From Peromyscus leucopus (taxonomy: Eukaryota; Chordata; Mammalia; Rodentia; Cricetidae): a stretch of DNA of 64,000 bases. The stretch covers positions 40,698,456-40,762,455 of the forward strand of contig NC_051070.1 of assembly GCF_004664715.2 (NCBI RefSeq), in the 5' to 3' direction. Shown in pieces: positions 24,249 through 34,565 of the stretch; position 1 is the first letter of the stretch; each line of letters begins with the position of its first letter. A program made the translations under genes and the position numbers. The notes below the pieces were generated by a model. It was not told the origin of the DNA, ran no database searches, and saw only the letters and a program-made list of their open reading frames with translations.

Positions 24249-24820
24249 TGTTAGGGTTCTAGAGAAGTCCCACAAAAGACCACCATCCACATAGGCAATC
24301 AGCAAGAGTGTTTATTATCTTGCAAATGATTCTAGCATGCTAAGGCCAACCATCCTACACAAAGATGAAATGGTGATAATCCAGAGAGGTACCTGTGGGT
24401 TCCTTTTAAGCACAACTAAGAAGAGAACTTGAACAGTTAGGTCATCTCAGATATGATTGGCTTTTGCAAGTGGTAATCATATTAGTATATTCATATTGGC
24501 TAGGGCTAGTTAGGGGCTGGTCAGGGCAATAGTTTCCCATTTTGGGGTAGGCCTGGACAAGTTCCAGGCTTTGTCCTTATTTATTTATTACCTTGAGCTT
24601 ATTGACTCTGGAGGCTGGCTAGTCAAGTATGTGCTGACTGTAAGGGCTGGCTTAGGCCTGGTACTGCACATACCCAGCTTCCTTCTCTATGCTGTTAGGA
24701 GTGTTAGAGATTGATTGTCCTTTGTTCATTCCTCAGAAACTGTTTTCTTGGCCTCAGGAAACTGAAACTGAGCCCTGATCTCTGAGAGAAACCTGCTATG
24801 GCATCTGCTCAGTGTTCTCA
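24249..24820 (-). mobile_element. Solo ERV LTR nested in MaLR copy C, with 5-bp duplication
   Basis: GTAGG at 24244-24248 recurs at 24821-24825. Removing 24249-24825 restores the MaLR order seen in copy B: AAAATGTAGG then a GGAGCATAGCAAGGAA-like segment. The element starts TG and ends CA, as LTRs do. Read on the minus strand it has AAGATAATAAACACTC near the 3' side (a polyadenylation-like AATAAA). The clear empty-site comparison makes these limits reliable. I cannot name the family; a 5-bp duplication is compatible with ERV1 or ERVL. Confidence 0.85.
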
Positions 24821-25149
24821 GTAGGGAAGGGAGGATAGCAAGGAAATACTGACTGAAAAGCGTCTGGGCAAAGTTGAAACTCTGCATCTCCATTTCTGAT
24901 GTCTACGTACTCTTCAGATCTCCAACTCCTTTTGGCTTTGTTGACTGCAAGATACTTCTTTCTCTTGGGGGTGGTTCCACTTCCTGTTAGCAGATTACCT
25001 CAGTAGTTATCCCACAGCCTTATATCTCCAACATCTTGGAGTCCCCAAGACAATCCATAATTCAAGTTGACAGCATCAAAAAATGGCCTCTCTGGGCCTC
25101 TGTTCAGGGACAACTCTGACACATGCCTGGCCTCCGCACTTTCCAAGCC

Positions 25150-25422
25150 TCAGGGCATAGCACTATTCCAACTCCGGGTGCTTTTTTTTTCCTCAAAATT
25201 TACATGTTGTATTTTTCCTTGCTCCTTTTCATTATATATCTTCATTAGAGTTAACACTAATAACCACAGGGAAGAGTTTGTACTGGGCTCTTTTGAGATT
25301 TCCTCTGCCAAAAAAATTAATACAAAACACTTCACTTTAGCCTCAGGCAGACACTTTGGACAAGGGCAAAAGGCAGCAACATTCTTCACCAAAATATCCC
25401 CAAAGCAATCTCTAGGATACAT
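25150..25422 (-). pseudogene. Gag-like open frame remnant in MaLR copy C (90 codons)
   Basis: This is the counterpart of 21801-22091 in copy B: the first 48 residues or so align, with KNVAAFCPCPK and LAEEISKEPS. After that the frames differ. It is an old retroelement remnant with no known domain. Confidence 0.5.
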
Positions 25423-25632
25423 ATTAATATTTTTCTCCTCCTGAACCAGCTACCTACAGTTCAAATCATAATCAGGACCACTGTCTTTCATATTCATACT
25501 AGTAAAGCCCATTAAGCATTACTTAAAGCATTGCAGTGCTTTCCTAACCCAAAATACCAAAGTCCAAATTCTTCCAAACAAAAACATGGTCAGACCTGTC
25601 AGACCAATATCCTAATCCCTATTACCAACTTC

Positions 25633-25971
25633 TGTCTTAGGATTTCAATTGGTGTGAAGAGACACCATGACTATGACAACTCTTATAAGGGAAAAATATT
25701 TAATCGGGTGGCATACATTTTTAAATGTTCAGTCCATTATCATCTTGGTGGGTCATGACAGTGTATGCACTGACATAATGCTGGCTGCATTTTGACAGGC
25801 AGGCAACAAGAAGTAGTTTGTGATAATGGGTAGTACTTTGAGCATATATGAGACCTCAAAGCCTGCCTCCACAGTGATGGACTTCCTTCCACAAGATCAA
25901 ACCAACTCCAACAAAGCAACACCTCATAATAGTGCCACTCTCTTTGGGGGCCACTTTATTTCAAACCACCA
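25633..25971 (-). repeat. 5' LTR of MaLR copy C
   Basis: The plus strand starts TGTCTTAGGATTTCAATTGG, then GAAGAGACACCATGAC, a CATATATGAGACCTCAAAGC block and GCCACTTTATTTCAAACC at the outer end. It pairs with 23662-24007. Confidence 0.85.
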
Positions 25972-26222
25972 AAACCTCCTAGCTGTAATATTTACACCAA
26001 GTATGTGTTTCTGAAATTGGTAACATGAAATGTTGATTGAAGTATGAAGTTACATATTGTTTTTTTCTATAGTGGGCTAGCCACTACAGAAAATTATCTA
26101 TTGGTGATAGATAGCCAATTAGCCTTTTCAATAGGAAAAACTAGTTCTTCCTCTCTCAGCTGCCATTGACTAATTACCTGAAACATATCATCAAGTGGTG
26201 GTACCCAATGCGATTTCCCCAT

Positions 26223-26595
26223 TGCTGGGGATGTCTTTCTGTATTCTGTGAATGTGTTGCTCTGATTGACTGATAAATAAAATGCTGATTGGCCAGTGGC
26301 CAAGCAAGAAGTAGAGTATAGGTGGGATAAGCAGAAAGAGAAATGCTGGGAACAGGTAGGCTGAGTCAGAGTCACCAGCCAGACACAGAGGAAGCAAGAT
26401 GTAAAAGTACCGGTAAGTAAACAAGCCAGTTGACAACTTATAGATTAATAGAAATGGATTGATTTAAGATATAAGAACTAAATCGCAAGAAGCCTGCCAC
26501 AGCCATATAGTTTATAAGTAATATAAGTCTCTGTGTGTTTACTTGGGTCTGAGAGTCTATAGGAGCCAAGTGGACACAGGAAAACTTCAACTACA
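26223..26595 (+). mobile_element. Solo ERVK-type LTR with exact 6-bp target duplication
   Basis: CCCCAT at 26217-26222 recurs at 26596-26601. The element starts TGCTGGGGATG and ends AACTACA. It has GATAAATAAAATGCTGATTGG (26270-26290, with AATAAA), GCCAGTGGCCAAGCAAGAAG, ATAAGTCTCTGTGTGTTTAC and GGGTCTGAGAGTC. It is the same family as 44676-45067, with no internal sequence. Confidence 0.88.
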
Positions 26596-26601
26596 CCCCA
26601 T

Positions 26602-27090
26602 CCAGGTTTGCATGTTAACATGTGTTTTTGTTGCACATGTTTTCTCTAGGCAGACATATTGTTGAGATTTTATTGCTGAAGCATTTAGAATGTAGTTAGG
26701 AATTCAACTGGTTAAAGAAAGTCACAATAGTAAGTTCTCCTTTAATCCAAGACCTCACAAGACAGAGGCAGTTAGCTAGATTTATAGTACTAGTTGCCAT
26801 TTCCCTCCAAATAAGTAATCCTTAAATTTAATTAGTCAGATGTCAACTCCCAATAAGACATAAATGTGATTTTTACACTCTTAGAAACATCCCTCTGTAT
26901 GGTCATTGCTTTGGTTTGCAATTGTCATAGCTGAGTATGCTCTATTAATGATTTTCTCCCTGAGCTCCTTGTAAAGAACCTTCCAGTACTGTGGAAGATA
27001 TTCCCCAGGGAGGAGTCTTCTTGGATAAAATGAGAAAATTAAATATATGAAAAAATACAGTACTGAAAGATGAATAATAATTAAGAAGTT
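26602..27090. other. Unclassified sequence, no gene
   Basis: Nothing recognised. The minus-strand frame 26881-27117 has no known domain. Confidence 0.45.
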
Positions 27091-27092
27091 GA

Positions 27093-27232
27093 ACAGAGTG
27101 ACAATACCTGTCATCACAGTACTTGGGAGGTAGAGGAAGAGGGATTAATGATTCATGGTCAGTGTGGGCAACAAACAGAGTTTGATGCCAGGTTGATGGC
27201 TATGAAACCCTGTCTCAAGAAAAAAATATTAT
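27093..27232 (+). mobile_element. Old B1-like SINE
   Basis: CAATACCTGTCATCACAGTACTTGGGAGG and GAAACCCTGTCTCAAGAAAAA (27205-27225) give the start and end of a B1/ID_B1-type unit; the middle is diverged. Confidence 0.6.
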
Positions 27233-27273
27233 TACTATGTTTTAAATATAAAACCATATTATATAATATATAA

Positions 27274-27276
<3 letters not shown>

Positions 27277-27318
<42 letters not shown>
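27277..27318. repeat. (TA)n microsatellite
   Basis: About 20 TA units. Confidence 0.95.
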
Positions 27319-27319
<1 letters not shown>

Positions 27320-28034
27320 CTCAGTTTCTCTACTTTCATTCTAGTAATATGGCTTACCACTAATTTATCCATATTTGCAAAAGATGAGGGAATCCTAGGT
27401 CTGAAAAAATTAGCATTATTGACACACTCTTACAGATTGTGTCAAAATTAGAGAATGAGTATCTTCTGATATAAGTATCTGGAGCCTACTACTCACAATG
27501 TGATAATTAAAAAACACAATTGATACTTGTATTCTCAGTGAGCAGCATTAAATGGCAAGACACTTGAAGTAAAAGACCTACTTTCTACATTCTTCATTGT
27601 CATGTAATATTCTTCAAGACTATTTTTTTATCTGAAGTGAGAGACATACTAACTTTTCCTCTCAAACATTTGCTATGCAAATACCCTTATGAAGTTATTC
27701 CACATGAATATATGTATACACAAATGCATTAAAAACAATTAGTGATAAAGGTGGTCATGAATTTGAAAGAAAATGAAGAAGGTTTTATGGGATATTTTGA
27801 GAAAGGAAGCGAGAAATATTGTAATAAATTATAGTTTTAAAAATTAAAAAAGAGAAAATTTAGTCAATAGTTCCTATTATTTTAAGACATGAATCAATAA
27901 ACAACTGTCTCCTACAAATTAAAAACTAGCAGGCTAATTTCTATAATTTTATATTAAATAATGTATCTAGTATGCTAATATAACATTTTGGTAAATAATA
28001 TAAATATATTTTCTAATTTTATGATTTTCAAAGA
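27319..28034. other. AT-rich sequence, no gene
   Basis: Nothing recognised. Confidence 0.5.
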
Positions 28035-28130
28035 TAATATGTTTTTGCCATAGATCAATAACAGAGTGTTTGCTTAGCATACATGAATTCCTTAATTTAA
28101 GGGCTAGGATCAACACCAAAACCATGCACT
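28035..28130 (+). mobile_element. ID-like SINE, old
   Basis: ACAGAGTGTTTGCTTAGCAT (28062-28081) followed by a 'GGGCTAGGATCAACACCAAAACC' block matches the tRNA-Ala-derived ID layout (box A then box B). It is short and diverged. Confidence 0.55.
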
Positions 28131-28669
28131 TATAATTTTGGAGAATACTTTCCTATTATACATTTATTTTCAGTGATCTATTGAGTAAAACACAGAATAG
28201 AATACTAGCACAAAATAAACTAGTCAAAAATTAGGTTTGCGAATACACAAAATATTAGCCAGTTACAGCATTAACTAAGGTGTGTTTGACAAGTGAGGAG
28301 AGAATGCTGCTTTATTCCGTTTATTAATGAAATATAGAAAAGTGGACCAGATAATCTTCAAGAATTCCTTAATGTAAAAGATTTAATCACAGCATGATTT
28401 TTGTTGAATTTTACAAAGAGTTGTCTGTTTTATTTCTCCCTGATATAATTAGTTCCCTTCCAACTCAATGAAACTTTGTAGTATCTCAGTAGACTAGTTT
28501 ACATATACAGAAACAAAATAGGAACACTTTCCTACATTAAGTTAATGTATGAAGAAAAGAATGACCATGTGTGCGTGTATCACATACAAGTTGTCTACTG
28601 AATAAAGCTAAACTGTTGTAAAAGTGATTGTACATTATTTAACCTGAAAAACATTATGGAGCCAGTCTG

Positions 28670-29130
28670 TGTTGACTTTGTATTGCTGTATTGCAAATTA
28701 CCATAAATTTGCAGTTTAATGAAGGGCACGTTTATTGCCCTACTATTTTTATTGGCTCACATTTCTAGGCTTGGTTTAGCTAAGTACTCTGTCACAAGTC
28801 AATTACAAGGTTACATTCAAGTTATGTGGGTGGCACCCTCATCACAAAGGAATATGGGGGAATCACCATGAATTCTTGAACAATTTCATTTCTCTGTGTT
28901 TGCAGATTTAGGCCCCATTTTCAATCTGGCAATGTTTGGGGCTAATTTCCATCTCCTGGAAGCCTGTCATTATATAACATTGACAGGTGCCCGACATTTG
29001 ATCATGCCATTAAGTATTTTCTGTACATTGAACTAAGCATCAAGTGAAGAAGTCTTCCTCCAATCATCACTGTCCTATTATGTTTACTTCAATCCCAAAG
29101 TGATATTTCTTCACATTTTGTACAAATAAA
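28670..29130. repeat. Probable ancient mammalian repeat
   Basis: TTGCTGTATTGCAAATTACCATAAATTTGC (28681-28710) followed by 'GGCTCACATTTCTAGGCTTGG' resembles a widespread mammalian repeat (tract of the type 'GCTGCTATAACAAATTACCACAAA...TTATTATCTTACAGTTCTGGAGG'). I recognise the pattern but cannot name the family or its orientation. Confidence 0.35.
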
Positions 29131-29393
29131 GCAATCTGATTAAGGTACGAACTCATTCTTTTGGTCATTTTCAGTAAATGTGAAGGAAGTCATAGATGCC
29201 ACTCTTATTGACTCACTGTGGAAAATTCACAAGAAGCTAAAAATAGATCTATCATTTGACACAGCTTCATCACTCACAGGCATATGACAAAAAGACTCCA
29301 CCCTCTACTCCACTCATACTAGCAATAGCAATAATGCTGGGAAATGGATACAACCTAAATGTCCTTTCACTAATGAATGAAAAAGGAAAATGT

Positions 29394-29535
29394 TGCCGGG
29401 CGGTGGTGGCACACGCCTTTAATCCCAGCACTTGGGAGGCAGAGGCAAGTAGATCTCTGTGAGTTCGAGGCCAGCCTGGTCTACCAAGTGAGTTCCAGGA
29501 AAGGCGCAAAGCTACACAAAGAAACCCTGTCTCGG

Positions 29536-29581
<46 letters not shown>

Positions 29582-29594
29582 AAAAGAAAAGAAA
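29394..29594 (+). mobile_element. Full-length B1 SINE with A44 tail and 15-bp target duplication
   Basis: The unit starts GCCGGGCGGTGGTGGCACAC, has GTTCGAGGCCAGCCTGG (box B) and ends GAAACCCTGTCTCGG followed by 44 A residues (29536-29579) and an A/G-rich tail. GAAAAAGGAAAATGT is found at 29379-29393 and again, unchanged, at 29595-29609. Box A, box B and tail are intact, so this is a relatively recent insertion into the older L1. Confidence 0.92.
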
Positions 29595-29623
29595 GAAAAA
29601 GGAAAATGTGATATGCCTATATG

Positions 29624-29625
<2 letters not shown>

Positions 29626-29697
<72 letters not shown>

Positions 29698-29702
29698 TGT
29701 GT
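29626..29702. repeat. (CT)n(GT)n compound microsatellite
   Basis: About 27 CT units then about 10 GT units, directly downstream of the B1 duplication and inside the old L1. Confidence 0.95.
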
Positions 29703-30092
29703 ACAACTCTAAAGAGAAATGAAATTTCCAGAAAAACAAACTTGAAAATATTATATTAAGTGAAGTGATTCAAGGAAAATATCACACAACCTCACTTTTT
29801 TTTCACTTCCTAACTCTAAATCTTCGGGTGTGAGATATAATCTGCAGAAACCAAGAAACCAGGACAATAAAAAATGACCAAAGGGCCAGGTATAGACAGG
29901 GCTTTAGGTGGAGGTTAGTAGTACATGGGTACCATGTAGGGTAAAATTGCAAGAAACTGGAAGGATTCAACCTGGAAGTGGAGAAACAGGTCAATAGAGA
30001 GTGAAAGAAGAGAGAAATATATATCAATAATGATATTTGAAAAGGTTATTTGGAAGACCATTATATCATGGTTATTTAAAAATACATACATG

Positions 30093-30250
30093 ATATATAT
30101 ATATATATATATATATACACAACACACACACGTGTGAGTGTGTATGTTTATGTAATATATATAATATATATGTACCCTTAAATATGCATATATACATTTA
30201 CATATATACACACATATATACATACATATATATGTATGGAGAGAGAGAGG
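30093..30250. repeat. AT/CA-rich low-complexity sequence
   Basis: Alternating TA, CA and GTGT tracts with a GA run at the end (30240-30250). The minus-strand Tyr/Ile-rich frame 29915-30223 comes from this composition. Confidence 0.85.
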
Positions 30251-30566
30251 AGGGGAAGAATAGATGCTAGATGATATACTTTGAATGAAGCTACATCACT
30301 TGAGGTACTAATGTTCCCTCCACAAGGAGCATACATGATCTCACAAAAATTACAGTACCAGCCACTGGAAATCTCCCTTGGAGTTGTTGGTCAGTATAGT
30401 GAAAAGGAATCTCTACATGATATAAGCTGTTGTCTCCCAGAACCTGGAAATAAAAACTTATCAGGACAAACACCATACTCTTCGATGTAGGCTTTGAGGG
30501 CATCAAGCAGGAACTGATCTGGTAGAATTCTTTCTGACTGAGAAGTAGCCTTTATTGCCCCTGTTC
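30251..30566. other. Unclassified sequence, no gene
   Basis: It is richer in GC than its flanks. Frames of about 70 codons exist on both strands (30281-30490 plus, 30291-30506 minus) but overlap one another and show no known domain. It could be an old retroelement or pseudogene piece; I cannot assign it. Confidence 0.4.
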
Positions 30567-31345
30567 TGTTTTTTTTTTTTTTAATTTATTTATTTTACAT
30601 CCTAAACTGCAGCTGCCATTCCCTCCTCTCCTCACTCTCCTTTCAGCCCTCCTCCACCAAACCCCTTCAATACACCCAAACTCCTTGTTTGCTCAGAAAG
30701 GGGCAGGTGTCCCATGGGCAACAGCAAAGCATGGCATATCAAGCTGCCATAAGACCAAACACCTCCTCCTGGATTCAGGTTGGACAAGAAAATCCAGCAT
30801 GAGGAATAGGTTCCCATGCACCAGCCAAAGCACCAGGGACAGCCCCTATGTCCATTGTTAGGAGTCCCACAAATAGACCAAGACACTCAACTGTCAAATA
30901 TATATAAGCTGAGGGCCTAGGTCAGTCCCATACAGGCTCCCTGGTGGTTGGTTCAGACTCTGTGATTCCCATGATCAGGGCTAGATATTTCTGTCGGTTT
31001 TCCTCTGATGTTGGTGTATTGGATCTTAGCCAATCTGACAGGTGTAAGTTGGAATCTCAAAGTCATTTTGATTTTCATTTCTCTGATGGATAAGGATGAA
31101 GAACATTAGTTTAAGTTTCTTAGCCATTTGAGATTCTTCTATTGAGAATTCTCTGTTTAGGCCTGTACCTCATTTTTAATTGGATTATTTGGTTTTCTGA
31201 TGTCTAGTTTCTTGAGTTATTTCTATATTTTAGACATCAGCCTTCTGATAGATGTGGGGTTGATGAAGACCTTTTCCCATTCTGTAGACTGCCGTTTTGT
31301 ACTATTGATAATGTCCTTTGCCTTACAGAAGCTTTTCAGAGTACT
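30567..31345 (-). mobile_element. L1 fragment, 3' UTR joined to ORF2 end with internal deletion
   Basis: On the plus strand the T tail at 30570-30581 is followed by a 3' UTR complement (30590-30990). From about 31000 the sequence matches the complement of the ORF2 C-terminal end: GCCAATCTGACAGGTGTAAG, 'ATTTCTCTGATGGATAAGGATGAAGAACAT', 'CCTTTGCCTTACAGAAGC' (31316-31333). Sequence expected between these two parts appears to be missing near 30985-31010. Confidence 0.75.
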
Positions 31346-31726
31346 AGCTTTTATAATACTGAAAGTTACCATGAAAACTTCTAACAGAGAAAAAAATCAA
31401 ACAATAGCCTCATCTTGACAGAAAGCCTGCTATGTGGGGTCAACCTGGTGACAGAGTCTAGCCCCAGTCTCCATTATCCCCTCCCTCAGAGAGAAGCCAA
31501 TGAGAGAATAGACCACACCCTTCTTTTTATCTGCCCTGAGGGTCTGGAATGAGGAGTTAGCGATCCACAAGGCTCACGTAGACAGGAAAGGGGACTTTAC
31601 TGATACTTCCTGTGGATGGTGATGTGTAAACCAAACCACTCCCATTGCTACAACTCTGAGATGTCAGAAGAACTGACCTGCGGGGGGAGTCTTCTATCCA
31701 AAGTCACCTTTCTGCTCATGATGGCT
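31346..31726. other. Unclassified GC-richer segment
   Basis: No gene. Composition and short motifs suggest an old LTR or other retroelement, without a match I can name. Confidence 0.35.
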
Positions 31727-32105
31727 CTTCCTAGTTGTCAGCTGGACTACATCTGCAATTAACCAAAACCCAAACATCTGGACACATCTGTGAAGGAATT
31801 TTTTTTTCCTGTATAATGGATATGGAAGAAGGAAGCTTGCTTTCTTTGCCTGACTACTCTATCTCTCACTAGCATGTCCATTTTCTCACTGGCATTAGAA
31901 CCTACTTCTTCAGGATTATGGAATATACTGAAGACCAGAGGAGACATCCAGTTTCATGATATGAACAAATATCGGATTCTTGGATTTTCTGATGTCAGAT
32001 AGTCATTGTTGGGCTTGCTGAATCAGAGCCTGTAAACCATTCTAATACCCTGCCCCCTCATATATATTCTTTAAAAGTTCTGTTTTGTAAGTTTTTGTTT
32101 TCTCT
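31727..32105 (+). repeat. Rodent LTR-like repeat, second copy
   Basis: It shares block order with 2412-2840: 'TTGTCAGCTGGACTACATCTG', an ATGGAAGAAGGAAGC stretch (31821-31837), 'CTTCTTCAGGATTATGGAATAT' and a 'GTAAACCATTCTAATACCC' end. A 62-codon minus frame inside is not a gene. Confidence 0.5.
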
Positions 32106-32590
32106 ATGGAGATCTGTGATTATTACATTGCTGTGTAAAATTTCCAAGTTCTCTCCCATGCATCATCACTTGCAGAGAGTCACTACTTTCTCAGAAACAC
32201 TAAGGACCTTCATTCATTTTTATTACAGAAACAATTTTAATCCTGGAAATAAACAAATGAAACAAAATTAACTCACAAATAAAAAACCTCAAGGGAGTTT
32301 GCATTCTTATTAATAGGTAACAGTCCTCAAACACAAAATGAACTACATGTTCTTCTTTAACTCACTTTCTCCCCCCTCCATCTCTCTCTCTGTTGTTTGT
32401 ATTACATTTGTATTGGTTTTGATTATTTTTTAAGAGAGAAAAGAATATGATGTTGAATGGGTTGGTGGGGAGAATCTGGGAAGAGTTGGGGAAAGACAAA
32501 CATATGGCCAAAACATATTTTATAAAACCTTAAAATAAATAAATTAATTAAAGGAACAGAACACATAAATGAATAACCTGGTTATAATAA
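32106..32590. other. AT-rich sequence, no gene
   Basis: The stretch 32440-32560 (GAATGGGTTGGTGGGGAGAATC, then an AAAATAAATAAATTAATTAAA tail) could be the A-rich 3' end of an old retroposed element; otherwise nothing recognised. Confidence 0.4.
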
Positions 32591-32596
32591 TAGACT

Positions 32597-32747
32597 AGAG
32601 CCGGGCATCAGTGGTGAATGCCTTTAATCCCAGCACTCAGGAGGCAGAGGCAGGTAGATATCTGTGAATTTGAGGCCAGCCTGGTCTACAAAGCAATATC
32701 CAGGACAGGCACCAAAACTACACAAAGAAACCCTGTCTCAAAAAACC
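32597..32747 (+). mobile_element. B1 SINE
   Basis: GCCGGGCATCAGTGGTGAATGCC start, CCTTTAATCCCAGCACTCAGG, GAGGCCAGCCTGGTCTACAAAG and an AAACCCTGTCTCAAAAAACC end. Short similar flanks (TTATAAT) may be its target duplication. Confidence 0.9.
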
Positions 32748-32756
32748 AAATAATTA

Positions 32757-32787
32757 TAATCATCACCATCATCATCATCATCATCAA
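32757..32787. repeat. (CAT)n microsatellite
   Basis: About nine CAT/ATC units just after the B1 tail; it probably grew from the SINE end. Confidence 0.85.
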
Positions 32788-32789
32788 GG

Positions 32790-33740
32790 AATAGCAGTGT
32801 CACATTTCTTTAAACATGTGACATGAAAAATTTCAAGAAAATCAAAGTAATGGGAGAGGTTTGAGAAGGATGGAATGAGGAAAGGAGGTGAGAAAGTGAT
32901 GTAAATCTAGTTCAATTAACACATTAAAAAAGTTCAGTACTGATAAATTGAAAAATATTGCAAATATAAAAACCTATAATATTGTAAAACTAAAATATGC
33001 CAATTATAAATTATACATACCTTAATATTCCCCTTAAATATTTCTCTTTAAGCAAAACCCAGAGATAAGGGAAAGTTTATGCACACAGTGAAACAGTAAA
33101 ATAATGCTTGTCTATCTAGTGAGGATGAGGGATATGCTACAATAAAAATGTCTTAAATCAAAAGAAAATAAAGCAAAATAACCCACAAATGTACAACTTT
33201 TAACATTAACAGTTGAAAAGAAAAATGTTGATTATGAAGAATTAATAACTCACTATCTGTTTTAAAGAACCCTTGAAAGAATTTATTTCTGTGATGAAGA
33301 ATAAGAATTTATGTGTATAGGAAGAAAAGAAAACTTTGCTGTAGTGAAATTATAACTGGATTTGCATTTGCTACCTTTCAACTAAGAACAGTGTTTACTA
33401 CAATGTTTACAGATTCTAAATGTAAATGTAAATAAAAACCAACATCACTATGAATATATTTTCTCATTTTGAAACCATTTTTGATAAAATTTTCTTTCCA
33501 TTTTGACTTATTTTCTATTTCTTTTTCAAAAGACTATAAAATTACTCTCTAAATCACTAAATTAACTCTATAGTTGACAACGTGTTAGCTAAATTTTTGG
33601 ATGGTGAAAATGCTTTTAAAAATTTGAAATGAAAATATTAAAGGATATTTCACAATTCATATTTATGTAAAATTTTAACCATATTGGCCTAGCTGTACCT
33701 CAAGACATACATAAAGATAAAAAGGAATTTGAGTATATTA
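32790..33740. other. AT-rich sequence, no gene
   Basis: Nothing recognised. Confidence 0.5.
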
Positions 33741-33746
33741 CTGATA

Positions 33747-34098
33747 TACTATGGAATAATCCTTGTGTACACTGCAAATATGTATTACTTTCATCATTTC
33801 ATAAAAAGCTGATAGACTGGTAGGCAGGCAGGAAGTATAGACAGGACAGCCAGACACAGAAGACTCTGGGAGGAGGAAGGACAGTCAGTAGAAATGCCTG
33901 TCAGCTGCTGGAGAAACAGGATTTGTATAAAAATTAAGTAAAAAGCCACAAGCCACATGGATAAGAAATGCTGGTTAATTTAATTGTAAGAGTTACCTAG
34001 TAACAAGCCTGAGCTATTAGTCAATCATTTATAATTAATGTTAAGGTTCTAAGTGGTTATTTGGGAACTGGTGAGTTGGAGACAAATACTAGACTACA
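33747..34098 (+). mobile_element. Solo ERVK-type LTR with exact 6-bp target duplication
   Basis: CTGATA at 33741-33746 recurs at 34099-34104. The outer bases are TACTATGG...GACTACA; the 5' TG has probably mutated to TA. Inside are GGCAGGCAGGAAGTATAGAC, TAAGAGTTACCTAGTAACAAGCCTGAG (33987-34013) and a TTGGAGACAAATACTAGACTACA end. It is a diverged member of the same LTR group and lies 93 bp from a second LTR on the other strand. Confidence 0.82.
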
Positions 34099-34191
34099 CT
34101 GATATTTATTTTACTAGAAAAGCACATGCTTAACAACTGTATTTTTTAATGGAAGAAACATAAATCTTACCTGTTCTTACTTGGTGAAATA

Positions 34192-34559
34192 TGTAGCCAG
34201 ATAAATATCTCCTGCCTTCCAGTACCCGAATAACCTGTCAGAGGCTTAATATTAATTACAAACTGTTTGGTCTATGGCTCTAGCTTATTGCTAGCTAGCT
34301 ATTACAACTTATATTAATCCATTTCTATTAATGTATGCACCACCACTGGTCTCCTGGTTTTAGTTACCTGTATTCTATTACATCTTGCTCCCTTTGGTGA
34401 CTCACAGCATCTTCCTTGACTCTGCCTGCCTTCTCACTTTGTCTTTGCTTGGATTTCCTGCCTGTCTATATCCTGTCTTGCCATTGGCCAGAGCAGCTTC
34501 TTTATTAACCAATGGTAGCAATACATATTCCCAGTCTACAGAAAGACCATCCCACAGCA
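34192..34559 (-). mobile_element. Solo ERVK-type LTR with exact 6-bp target duplication
   Basis: GAAATA at 34186-34191 recurs at 34560-34565. Read on the minus strand the LTR starts TGCTGTGGGATGG and ends TCTGGCTACA. The GCTTCTTTATTAACCAATGG segment (34496-34515 on the plus strand) is the complement of its polyadenylation region. The 68-codon frame at 34385-34591 crosses its end and is not a gene. Confidence 0.88.
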
Positions 34560-34565
34560 GAAATA

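Larger units (their letters stand above)
23662..25971 (-). mobile_element. MaLR provirus, copy C, inverted relative to copy B
   Basis: Read on the minus strand: 5' LTR (25971-25633), internal region (25632-24008) and 3' LTR (24007-23662). It shares the family of copies A and B. The B1-like block and its neighbouring internal sequence are absent: on the minus strand the sequence passes from the AAATTTTGAGG block (matching 22119-22129) almost directly to the segment matching 22880-22960. A 572-bp ERV LTR has inserted at 24249-24820. Confidence 0.85.
29235..30095 (+). mobile_element. Old L1 ORF2 end and 3' region
   Basis: AAAATAGATCTATCATTTGA, 'GGGAAATGGATACAACCTAAATGTCCTTTC' (29339-29368) and GAAAATATTATATTAAGTGA (29743-29762) are recognisable parts of the C-terminal ORF2 end and what follows. 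The segment is interrupted by a B1 insertion and by CT/GT arrays. The 3' part (about 29990-30095) resembles 2056-2178. All frames are broken. Confidence 0.65.

Noticed and set aside
23662..25971. Copy C as a simple insertion into the 3' LTR of copy B
   Set aside because: The missing end of the copy B LTR is not present after 25971, and no target duplication brackets copy C.
30281..30506. Overlapping ~70-codon frames on both strands as a processed pseudogene
   Set aside because: No parent gene recognised, no A tail or target duplication seen.
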